A stretch of 37,802 nucleotides of DNA from Emiliania huxleyi CCMP1516 (Eukaryota > Haptophyta > Isochrysidales > Noelaerhabdaceae). The notes beneath the pieces were generated by a model. The model was not told the DNA's origin, did no database searches, and saw only the letters and a list, made by a program, of their open reading frames with translations. The stretch is taken from positions 1 through 37,802 of the forward strand of contig NW_005197967.1 in the NCBI RefSeq assembly GCF_000372725.1, in the 5' to 3' direction. Numbering within the stretch: the stretch's first letter is position 1; each line of letters starts with the position of its first letter. Both the position numbers and the translations under genes were made by a program. Positions 28,301-37,802 of this stretch are shown here, in pieces.

Positions 28301-31300
28301 ACGGCCTCGTCTCGCACATCACGCTCGGCCTCTTCTTGCGCTACGTGCTCGAGGCGCTCAAGAAGCCGCCGCTCTCAAAGATGTCCAAGTTTGGCATCAC
28401 CGCGCTCGAGCAGTTCAAGCCGCGCCTCGCCGAGTGGCCGCAGTACTGCCAGCTCCTCCTCGCCATCCCGCAGCTGCCGCAACTCGCCCCCGAGCTGCCT
28501 CTCTTCCTCGAGGCGCAGCTCGCCGCCACCGGCGCCGTGGCGAGCGCGCCGCCGCCGCTCGCCGACCCCTCGCCCGCCGCTGCGCTCGGCACGCCTGTCG
28601 ACGTGTCGGGCCCGCCCGTGGCCGAGGTCGCGCCCGCGCCCGGCGCGCTCGCCGGCCTCGCCGGCGCGCTCGGGCTCGGCGCCGCCCCCGCCGCGTCCGC
28701 GCCGGCGTCGGCGCTCCCCGCCGCGCTGCAGCCCGGCGCGGGCGCTGCGGCGCCGCAGTCGGCGCTGCAGGTCAACAGCCCCGTCTTCGGGCCCGCGTCG
28801 GGGACCCCGCCCGCCCCGGCGGCGGCGGCGGCGGCGGAGCTTCCGGCGGTATCGATGGGATCGCTAGGCGTCGGCGGCTTCGGGCGCGAGGGCTGCATCG
28901 AGACGCTCATGTCCTCGACCAGCTCAGCAGAGGTTGCGCCTCCGCCGGACGCGGTGCAGGACCGGATCGGCTTCGTGCTCAACAACATGGGGCAGGGCAA
29001 CCTGCCCGCAAAGGCGGCGGAGCTGATGGAGGCGATCGAGTCGCACGACAGCTCCGTGCCGTGGTTCGCAAACTACCTCGTCGTGCGGCGGGTGGCGCTC
29101 GAGCCAAACTTCCACACTTTGTACGCCGCGATGCTGCACGAGCTGTCGTTGCCGCCGCTCTACCGCGCCATCCTCGAGGCGACGCTGCAGAACGCGCGCG
29201 TGCTGCTCTCGTCGCAGAAGATCCGCTCGAGCTCGTCCGAGCGCTCCCTGCTCAAGAACCTCGGTTCGTGGCTCGGCTCCATCACGCTCGGCCGCAACAA
29301 GCCGCTGCTGATGAAGGACATCGACCTGAAGGAGCTCGTCTGCGACGCATACGAGAATGGGCGGCTGATCGCGGTGGTCCCTTTCGTCGCCAAGGTGCTC
29401 GACGCGTGCTCCACGTCGCGCGTCTTCCTGCCGCCCAACCCGTGGGTCATGGCGCTCATGTCGCTGCTCATGGAGCTCTACCAGGCGCGAGACACCGCCG
29501 GAGACACCTCCTCTCGACACCTTCTCGCACGCCGCAGGGGCAGGGCCTCAGCCTCAACACACAGCACACTCGCGGGCCGTCTCGAGCGCACCTCGCGACA
29601 GATACAGGCGCCCGCCCGCCGACCCGCTGCGCCGCCAATGGCAGGTGCCCGACCTCAAGCTCAATCTCAAGTTCGAGATCGAGGTGCTCGCGAAGACGCT
29701 AAAGGTCGAGCTCGCCGACATCTCGCCGACGCGCACGCTCTGCCACCGGCAGCAGGACCGCGCGCAGACTTGCGACTTTGCCAACCGCGCCGGCCCCGCC
29801 GCGCTCAACGCCCCGGGCGGCGGCGGCTTCGGCGGCTTCTCCGGCTCGGCGCCCGCCTTCTCGCTGCCCGGCACGGACGGCCCCCTCCCGTCGGCGCCCG
29901 CCGCGTTTGGCTCGCAGCTGCAGCCGCAGGGGCTGCAGCAGCCGCCGCCGCCGCCGCCGCCGCAGCCCGGCATGGGCGGCTTCGGCGCAGCGCCATCGGC
30001 GGCCGCGCAGTACAGCGGCCCGCCCGGCTTCTTCCAGCAGCAGCAAGCGCAGCAGCAGGCGCAGCAGGCGCAGCAGCAGGCGCAGGCGCAGCAGCAGCAG
30101 GCGGCTGCCGGGGTGGCTGCGGCTAATAATCTTGGCTCATCCATCTGACTCACCAGCTCACCCATAGGCGCAGCAGCAGGCCGCGGCCCAGGCGGCCCAG
30201 CAGCAGGCGCAGCAGCAGCAGCAAGCTCAGGCGCAGCAGCAGCAGCAGCAAGCGCTCGGTGCGCAGGGAGGCGGCGCCGCGGCGCTCGCGGCGCTCGGTG
30301 CGGCGGCTGACGCGGACACCGTCATTCCGAATTTGGCGTCCTACGTGCAGATCAACCCCGCGCTCTTCTCGCAGCAGCCGCAGCTCAAGCGGGTGGTGCC
30401 GCTCGCTCTCGACCGCGCTATCCGCGAGATCATTTCGCCCGTCGTCGAGCGTTCCGTCACCATTTCGTGCGTGACGACGCGCGAGCTGATGCTCAAGGAC
30501 TTTGCGATGGAGCCCGACGAGATGCGGATGCGCAAGGCGGCGCAGCTGATGGTGTCCAACCTGGCGGGCTCGCTCGCCCTCGTCACGTGCAAGGAACCGT
30601 TGCGCGTCGCTTGCTCCAACCACATGCGCGCATTGCTGCAGCAGGCGGGCTCTCTGGACGTGCAGCTGATGGAGCAGCTGGTGCAGGTCTGCTCGTCGGA
30701 CAATCTCGACCTCGGCTGCACGCTGATCGAGAAGGCGGCGACCGAAAAGGCGGTGCGCGACGTCGAGGAGGCCCTCGCGCCCGCCTTCGCCATCCGGCGC
30801 AAGCACCGCGAGCAGACCGGCCTGCCCTACTACGACATGTCCATTTTCACGTCGGGCCGCTACCCGACCGGGCTGCCCGAGGCGCTCCGCCCAAAGCCGG
30901 GCGGGCTCCTGCCGACGCAGCGGCGCGTCTACGAGGACTTTGGGCGCATCCCGCGCGGCGTGGCGGCGGCGGCGCCCCCGCCGCAGCAGCAGGCGGGCAT
31001 CCCCGGCATCGGAGCGGCGGCCACCGGGCCCGCGCAGCCACCGCAGCCGCCGCAGCCGCCGCAGGGCGCCGCCGGCCAGTTTGGCGGGCTGGGCGGGCTG
31101 AGCGGTGACGGCGGCGGCGGCGGCAGCGGCGGCGCGCTCGCGCTCGGCCGCGCGCCGCAGGCCAGTGGCGCCGGCTCGCTGCCCGGTCTCGGCAGCGCGG
31201 CCGCCGGCATGCCGCCCGGTTTCCCCGCCGCCGGCGCGCAGCACGGGGTGGGCATGCTTCCGGGCAGCGCGCCGGCGCAGGCGGGCGGCGGCGTCGGCGG

Positions 31301-34136
31301 CGCGGCGAGCGGCGCGCTTTCGCAGGCCGAGGCGCTCGAGCGGCTCTCGCTCATTCTGGCGCAGCTCGACTTGCACGTCAGCCAGCTGGCACCGCAGGGC
31401 GTCGGGATGGGGGCGCTGCCCGCCAGCCATGAGGTGCTCTCGCCCGCCGCCCGCTTGGCATGAGCCCACACACCTTTCCTAGCCCGCCCCGCCCTCCCAC
31501 ACCGCCCCCCGTCAAACAGGTGCACGCGCTGCTCGCGCGGGTGGCCGAGTGCGTCACGTATTGTGCCTCTCGCGACGAGGTTGCCCTCGCGATGGCGGGC
31601 AACGTCTTCAAGCGCATGTACGAGCAGGCGGCCAACGCGGGCGCCGCGGCGCGGCTCGCCACGCAGATCAACGTGTCGGTGCTCGCGCGCGTCGGCTCCG
31701 CCTGCAAAAAGGTGTCCGCCTTTGTGGCTGACATGCTCCTGTACGCCGGCGACGACGAGCGCAAGCTACATGAGGAGATCGTGCTCTCGCTCCTCCTCGC
31801 GCAGGTGGTCGCGATGACCACCCTCTCGCCGCGCCTCGCCAAGCACCTCACCACCTCGCGCTCGCCGCACGCGGTCGCCTTCAGCGCGTGGCTGGTGCGG
31901 CGCACGATGCTCGACGAGCCGCTCGTCGCGGCGACCGACGCCAAGGAGCTGTTGGGCGCGCTCGCCGCCCTCGCGCAGCAGCCGAACCCGCCCGAGGGCC
32001 TGCTGCGCCTGCTCGATGACCTCCGCACCGCGCTCGCGCAAGGCGGCGCGCAGGGCGGGCGGCTGCCCAAGCCGCCGCCGCCCGCCGCCGCCGCCGCCGC
32101 GCCCGCCGCCGCCGCGCCGCCGCCCGCCGCGGCAGCGGCCGCTCCGCGCCGGCTTCCCCCCGCGGAGCCACCGGACGCCGCGCTCTCACACGCGCGCGAG
32201 CAGCTCGCGCCGCTCTGGGCAGAGTGGCTCTCGCTGTGCGGCCAGCAGGGCGCCAACGAGCGCGGCTTCGTCTCGCAGCTGCAGGCGGCGGGCTGGCTGC
32301 GGCAGGACGAGCAGGTGCAGCGCGTGGCGTGTCCAGGACACGCCCATGACATGTCTGAGACATGTCCGAGACATGTCCATAGGGGGAGCGTTTCCTGCGT
32401 GTGACGACGGAGCTCGCGATCGCCGCCGCGCACGCCGACGGCTCGGCCGACGGCGGCACGCGGTTGCCGCTCGCGTTCGGGCCACTCGACGCCTACTCGA
32501 AGTTGGTCGTGCTCATCCTCAAGTCGCTGACGCCCGAGCCGACGCCGTCGGGCGCGCGCGACACGACCCCCGCGGCGACGGCTGCCACGGCGCGCGCGCA
32601 GCTGGCGGCGCTCGTGCGCGTGCTCTCCGCTGTCGTCGCGCACCTCGCACGCTCGCACGCGCACCACGCTTGCGGCGCGCGCCAGCACGAGCCGCGAGCA
32701 GGCTTGCTGACTTCATTCGTGGATGACTCGGTGTGCGTCCGTCTAGGTGCCCACCATCACGAGCCTCCGCCCGGCGCTCCGCCGACGCCGCCCTTCAACC
32801 AGCGCGCGTACTTGCGCCTCTTTGGCAACTGGCTGCTTGAGCTGGCGGCGCCCGACCCGGCGCTCGACACGCTTCAGCCACAAATGCTCTACGCTTTCGC
32901 CGCCGCCTTCGAGGCGCTCCGCCCGTCCCGCGTCCCCGGTTTCGCTTTTGCGTGGCTCGAGCTCGTCTCGCACCGCTCCTTCATGCCAAAGCTGCTGCTC
33001 GCGCCGGGGCGCAAGGGGTGGCCGCGGCTGCAGAAGCTGCTCGGGCACCTCTTCTCCTTCCTCTACCCCAACCTCACCGCGCCGCGCCTCTCCCCGCCCA
33101 CGAAGCACTTGTACCGCGGCGCGTTGCGCGTGCTGCTCGTGCTGCTGTGAGCAGCTTTCCCGGGGCTCAACGCGCACGCGCGTGAGCGAAACTTCACGCC
33201 TCTCGCGGTGAATAGGCACGATTTCCCCGAGTTTCTGTGCGACTACCACCTCGCGTTGTGCGACGCCATCCCGCACACTTGCGTGCAGTTGCGCAACCTC
33301 GTCCTGTCCGCCTTCCCGCGCCACATGATGCTGCCTGACCCCTTCACGCCCAACCTCAAGGTCGACCTCCTCCCCGAGTCGTCGCAGCCGCCCACCGTCC
33401 TCTCGCCCTACACGGCCGCCCTCTCCGCCGCCGGCATCCTCGAGCCGCTCGACGCTTTCCTCAAGGGGCGCGGGCCGCGATCGCTGCTGCAGGACTTGCG
33501 TCAGCGCCTTGTCGGGCCGGACGGCGCCCACCGCGTCGCCGCGATCCACGCGCTCGTGCTGCGCGTCGGCGTGCACGCCATCTCGCATGGGCTCGCCGCG
33601 CCGTCGTCGCTCGCTCATTCGGCACCGATGGAGGCGCCCGCCGCGCCGCTTTTTCCACCACCCCCCAGCCCCCCCCCTTCCCCCTTTCCATTCCGCCCCT
33701 CCCCGCCCGCCTGGCCCCCTGGACCCCCCCCCCCCCCCTTCTCTCTCAACAGGTGCTCTCGTTCCTGGCGGGCGAGCTCGGCCCTGAGGGGCGGTACTTG
33801 CTCCTCAACGGGTTGGCCAACCAGCTGCGCTACCCGAACAACCACACGCACTACTTCTCGTGCGTCCTCCTCTACCTGTTCTCGGAGGCGCGCGACGAGC
33901 CGCTGCAGGAGCAGATCACGCGCGTCCTCGTTGAGCGGCTGATCGTGCACCGGCCGCACCCGTGGGGGCTGCTCATCACCTTCATCGAGCTCATCAAGAA
34001 CCCGCGGTACGAGTTTTGGGCAAAGAACTTTACGCGCTGCGCTCCCGAGATCGAGCGGCTCTTCGAGTCGGTCGCGCGCTCGTGCATGGCGGGCGCGGCG
34101 CCCACCCCGGGCGGCTCGTCCGAGGCGGTGGCCTAG
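25399..34136 (+). CDS. CNOT1: CCR4-NOT complex scaffold subunit NOT1, seven exons
   Basis: Exons 25399-29484, 29645-30100, 30168-31457, 31520-32314, 32383-33146, 33216-33633 and 33753-34136 join in frame to about 2,730 residues (human CNOT1 is about 2,376). The start is set by [20 protein letters not shown], which matches the NOT1 N-terminus. In order: N-terminal HEAT region; TTP-binding-type domain (about 888-1045); CAF1-binding MIF4G domain (about 1178-1398), continued by [14 protein letters not shown]; Gln/Pro-rich linkers; CNOT9-binding DUF3819 (about 1570-1720); and the NOT2/NOT3-binding NOT1 C-terminus, where [44 protein letters not shown] and SVARSCM are strongly conserved. It scaffolds mRNA deadenylation in the cytoplasm. 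Introns 1, 2, 3 and 6 appear GC-AG and introns 4 and 5 GT-AG; introns 2 and 3 have GT alternatives. The open stretch at about 32670-32745 may hide a further small intron. Confidence 0.93.
32348..32380 (+). repeat. Three 11-bp units in CNOT1 intron 4
   Basis: Three units (GACATGTCYGA twice, then GACATGTCCAT) run directly into the acceptor AG at 32381-32382. The 5' half of the same 68-bp intron is a perfect 9-bp hairpin (GGCGTGTCC, A, GGACACGCC). Confidence 0.92.
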
Positions 34137-35113
34137 CTGCCGTCGCCTCGCAGGCTGGGGGGGGGGGGGGGTTGGTTCATGGGGGGGTCTCATGTGTCGC
34201 GCCGCTGCCCTACGTGTCGCACAGCGCGCCGATGAGCGGTGAGGAGAGCGGTGACGGGAGCGTCCGCCACGCCCACGGCCGGGTTTTGCTTTGGGGCGTG
34301 TTGAGCGTTAAGGTATAACTATGTATGTCTAGAAAGGAGAGCGCAAAGCTTTATTCGTCAGGGAGACAGGGGGACAGGAAAGGAATCGGAATTCGGAAAC
34401 CGCGAATCGCGCGGGTAAGAACGGAATCCGGTGGCCGGTGGATTTTATTGCGGACACAAGTCACACACACACAGGTCATTGCAAAATAAATCCGCTCTCA
34501 GAATAAGCGAGCGGTGTATCGGCGATGTGCCAAAGTCAGCGTTGCAGAGCGGCGAGAAGCGATGGGCGCCCCTCTAAACGCCCATAGAGCCACGCCTCGC
34601 TCGCCCGAGCCGCTCCGACTGGAGGGCGCTGCGCTCGCCCGGCATCGAGCCGGTGCACCACCCGCCCCCAAACGCGGTCCCGGACCCCCCTCGTCGCCAG
34701 CGGCAGCCGCTGGCTCGACGAGCAGCACCCTCTCGGCCGCCGCCTTGGCCCGGCCGCCGCTGTCGCGGCTATCGGGCTCTAGGTCGACGAAACGCTCGCT
34801 CGCGCTTCAGACAACCTCCCCCCCTCTGACGATAGGTGTCTGCGCCGCGCGCTCACCGGCAAAGAAGCACACGGCGGGCGATGGCGGCGCGCGGTGACGC
34901 TTATGACTCAATGGAAGGTCGCCCACATACGGCTCTACCTTCCATCACCACAACGCCGTAGGCGGGTCGAGACTGCCCCTCCACCCGCTCGCGCTTGCCT
35001 CCCCTACCCGACCGGGTCGGCTTCCTCTAGATGGCGGCAGATACACCTTCACTGCGGCCCTTCTGCCCGCGACACGGCGGCGCCTGAGGGTGTGGGCTGC
35101 ATGGCCTCTCGAG
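34137..35113. other. CNOT1 3' flank and intergenic DNA
   Basis: A 14-G run lies at about 34156-34170. AATAAA at about 34486-34491 is a candidate polyadenylation signal. Beyond it, to the transposon-like element, I see only compositional open frames. Confidence 0.45.
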
Positions 35114-35120
35114 GCGGCCC

Positions 35121-37051
35121 TAAAAGGAAGGCGTAAAATATTGATTCTCGCCCCTCTAACTATTGATATTGATTATTGACAGCATCCCCTCTAACTATTG
35201 ACAAAATATATTGACATATTGATCGCTGATTTTAACCTCCAAAAGCACCAATGTCGACATTTGTCCCAAACATTGCCTAGATGTGGGCTGAAATCAAAAA
35301 AATCAAGAGTTCAAAGCGATTTTTATGCGATTTAAGCGATTTTGAAGCGATTTTGGCCCCGTTTTCAACGATTTAGAGCCACTTTCAAGCCCAGGATGGA
35401 CCCACCTGACGGTCCTGACCAGCCCAGGCCCAGCCTCTCCTCTAACTATTGACATATATATATTGATATTGATCGCCTCTCTAAAAAAAAAATTGCTAAC
35501 GCGAAAAACCGGCACACCAATCTCCCTTCCTCTCCCTATCCTTTCTTGGAGCTCTAGAGTCCACACCCCCCTGCCCCGGGATCGCGTACAAGCTGAGGCT
35601 ACCGTAGGCCACACTAGCGTCGCTGGGGGTTCCCTGCCCTAGATGGGAAGCTGGCCGCTGATCCGAAGACCGACTGCACCAGGGCGCCTAGATATACTCA
35701 AGGTGAGCGAGGGTGAAGTTACGCCTTAAATGCCTGTCTCTCTACTGTGGACCTTACTCCGAGCTCGACGGCTCCTCCTATTCCCCCACCCCCCCTCCCC
35801 CCCCACTCTCTCCGAGTAAGGGCGTGCGCTACGTCCCCAAGGGGGGGGGGACGTGGGGGGGAGGTGTGACTTTTAGGTTGTAGCGTTTGGGTTTTTGTAG
35901 GGCACCCAAACGGTTTTGGTTTTCCTCCTTGGTGCCCCGAGTAGAGCGCGATCTCCCCTGGAGTCTGTCGCGCCCGTTCTGTCTAAGCTCGAGGTTCAAC
36001 CTTCCAGTTGATCCTTATCGGACTGGTGAGGTCTGCCTAGCCGTCGTAGTGTAGTGCCTGGGGTGCGTCTGCGTCGGTGCTACACACACTCGGCAGGACG
36101 CTGCTGTAAATCGTTGCTGCTGGTCGTCGCTGCGTTTGTTAAACGATTTTCGCCATGGTGTTTTTTCTTTTTATGCTTGGCAGTAAAAAGAAACGGAGAC
36201 GTGTGCGGCAGGCGCGGGCTCGGTCGATATCCCATACTTCGACTCACATCTTCACTGCTGCGGTGTGTGCCCGGGGAGGCGCGGCGGCGGGGTGGATTGA
36301 GAAGGTCTCAGAATGCAGAGAAGCTGCAGGCGTGCAGAGGCGCGCGCTGCAGTTTCTCTGATCGGGCTGCTGGCGGTGTGCGCGAGACGGCGTGGTGAGG
36401 CGTGAGGCAGGCTATTGTAGTGGGGTGCGGGCTGCGTCTAAGCGTATGCGTGCACATGGTGCTGTATGCTGTGTGTGCAGGCAGGCTGACAGGCTGTGCA
36501 TAGCAGACTGGGCGGATGAGCGAGCGCGCGTGCGGGCGTGCGTGCGCGCCTGGGCCTGCGCGGTGCCGTCGCACTCGCGGCGCGTCCTAGTACAGCCGCT
36601 TGTGGGATGCCAGAAGCAGTCTGCAGAGCCTGCACAGGGCGCAAAAAGGCGCAGGTGTGCTGGTGAGGTGTGCTGCGGCGCGCGCGTCGCGGCGTGAGTG
36701 GATATGCGGCTGACTCTGGTAGTGCGAGGGGCGCGCAGCTGGTGCGGGCGGCGCGGGACGGCCATGGGGCGCCAGCACAGGGCAGACGCACATGGCACAG
36801 CTCTGAAATGGCGCTGCGCGTGTTTGCGTGCGCGCGGGGACGTACGCGCAGTTTTCACGCGGTGTGCGTGGAGAAGGGCATGAGAGGCGCCGGCCGCGCG
36901 TGTGTTGTCGTGTGGGAGTTCGGAGTATGCCCGGAGGGCGGGGTGGTTTAGGGCGACTAGACTTCGCCGGAGGCCCCAGATATGAAGAAAAGTCTTGATA
37001 GCCTCTCTAACTATTGGAGCAATATGTTCAATATTTTACGCCTTCCTTAGC
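35121..37051. mobile_element. Candidate non-autonomous DNA transposon with TIRs
   Basis: A perfect 19-bp inverted repeat GGAAGGCGTAAAATATTGA lies at 35126-35144 and, reversed, at 37028-37046. Outside it, CTAA-type ends abut a 7-bp direct repeat GCGGCCC (35114-35120 and 37052-37058) that could be the target duplication, although its GC-rich content makes chance possible. The left 350 bp are sharply AT-rich compared with the surroundings and hold GCGATTTTNA-type short repeats. TCTAACTATTGA recurs at 35155, 35190, 35441 and 37006, like subterminal transposase sites. No transposase-like frame is present in the 1.93 kb, so mobility would need a partner element. Confidence 0.65.
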
Positions 37052-37751
37052 GCGGCCCGCGGGGGCGCCGGGGCCGCGGAGCGGCGCGGAGAGCTCTCCT
37101 GAAAAGTGGCGCATGATTTTTTATTGGGGGTTTTCTTTCTTTTTTCTGCGAGATGGCTCCCTCTCGCGCGAACTCGTCGCGGGCCACAGCGTCCGAGCGC
37201 CTCGTGTTGATCCGTCTGTTCTCGACTGCCGTGTGCGTTATCGTGGGGCTCGGGTTGTGTCTTTGCGGGAACAATGGCGATACAAGCACTGCGAATGCAG
37301 CGGAGCGCGCCTCAGTGCGTGTCCTCTCGAGCGCTACGGAACAGGCTGATCTGTGTTCCGCATCTAGGCAGACGATCTCGTCCGCGAGAGCGCTCGGCCC
37401 GCCGGTGCGCGCCGCCTCGAGGAGCACGTCCGGAGTGCGTGTTGCGACGGCGGCGACGGCCGTGGCGGCGCCCACGGCGCCGGCAGTGATGCCTCCGAGG
37501 ATTGCGCTCACCGCCGTTCGTGGGCCGATCGCCGACGTCAGGAAGAGCGAGACGCCCGACGCACCCAGCGTGACGGCTGCCGTCTTGCCGTAGAGGCCGG
37601 CGAGGAGGGAGCGGTCCCGCTCGCTCAGCCGCTCGTGGATCGCTCGGATCTCGGCCGGACTGGCGGCCGAGAGGCGCGAGATCGTCGCCATCGACCGATC
37701 CATGCAGTCCCGCAGGATCCGCCGCGGGTCCGGGGCGTCTGGGTCAAGCAT
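37047..37751 (-). CDS. Hypothetical two-span membrane protein
   Basis: A minus-strand frame opens at ATG 37751 (MLDPDAPDPRRILRDCMDRS). It has an alpha-helical, charged first third (IRAIHERLSERDRSLLAG), then two membrane-like segments, TAAVTLGASGVSLFLTSAIG and the small-residue-rich GGITAGAVGAATAVAAVA, with GxxxG-type packing. After VCLDAEHRSACSVALERTRT the frame becomes basic and unstructured and runs to a TAA inside the end of the 35121-37051 element. The true C-terminus is therefore probably reached by splicing before about 37280. CAATAAAAAATC on the minus strand near 37120 could be a polyadenylation signal. The family is not recognised. Confidence 0.5.
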   Translation of the reverse strand: MLDPDAPDPRRILRDCMDRSMATISRLSAASPAEIRAIHERLSERDRSLLAGLYGKTAAVTLGASGVSLFLTSAIGPRTAVSAILGGITAGAVGAATAVAAVATRTPDVLLEAARTGGPSALADEIVCLDAEHRSACSVALERTRTEARSAAFAVLVSPLFPQRHNPSPTITHTAVENRRINTRRSDAVARDEFAREGAISQKKERKPPIKNHAPLFRRALRAAPRPRRPRGPR

Positions 37752-37802
37752 GGCCGCGCGACGCGCAATTTCTTCTTTTGCCAGCAGGGTTCACGACATT
37801 GG

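Noticed and set aside
32315..32404. C-terminal extension and stop within CNOT1 after residue LRQDEQ
   Set aside because: The GT-AG intron with 11-bp repeats removes it and joins to [11 protein letters not shown], as expected for NOT1.
36054..36951. Several short plus-strand frames inside the TIR element
   Set aside because: No transposase motifs and no protein-like composition; they look like chance frames.
1..37802. tRNA, rRNA or CRISPR features
   Set aside because: No cloverleaf, rRNA core motif or regularly spaced repeat-spacer array was seen on either strand by eye.

Overview
The window is nuclear DNA of a GC-rich eukaryote. Genes have short introns and intergenic DNA is repeat-laden. 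A plastid-type protein (FLAP1/DUF1517-like) with a signal-peptide-plus-transit-like leader, Ser-Pro4 low-complexity sequence, many inferred GC-AG introns and copia-type retrotransposons point to a unicellular alga with a complex plastid. A haptophyte of the Emiliania/Chrysochromulina kind is my best guess; this is inference, not a database result. A run of 100 Ns (13613-13712) shows that this is a draft scaffold.

Layout. 1-8831 is a nest of one Ty1/copia family: an apparently intact element (72-6160; 285-bp LTRs differing at one base; one 1754-residue Gag-Pol frame), flanked on the left by a gag scrap and on the right by a truncated second copy with a frameshifting 502-bp internal duplication. 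9145-11623 holds two tandem, apparently intronless genes only 70 bp apart: an F-box/seven-repeat RCC1 protein and a FLAP1-like plastid protein. 11624-16400 is mostly non-genic, with an 11-bp minisatellite, the assembly gap, a (SPPPP)n tract and a decayed flavodoxin domain. 16436-20482 is a divergent pair: a five-exon F-box protein (minus) and a four-exon 2OG-Fe(II)-oxygenase-like protein (plus). 20483-25287 is repeat-rich and holds two small frameshifted genes, one of them carrying a 110-bp introner-like element, and a minus-strand LTR fragment that abuts a broken reading frame. 25399-34136 is a complete seven-exon CNOT1, the scaffold of the CCR4-NOT deadenylase. 35121-37051 is a candidate non-autonomous DNA transposon with terminal inverted repeats. 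37047-37751 is a minus-strand membrane protein.

The most interesting signal lies in the introns. After reconstructing the spliced genes, most introns appear to use a GC donor, and introns in three unrelated genes are built of 11-bp tandem units that often run directly into the acceptor AG. Several share the theme GACRYSTCCNN. The same theme occurs outside any gene I can define (13426-13469). One further intron is a TIR- and TSD-flanked element in which the target duplication itself supplies the GC donor. Together these suggest intron birth by repeat or introner activity.

The genes do not form a pathway. They are independent housekeeping, plastid and ubiquitin-related genes among mobile DNA.
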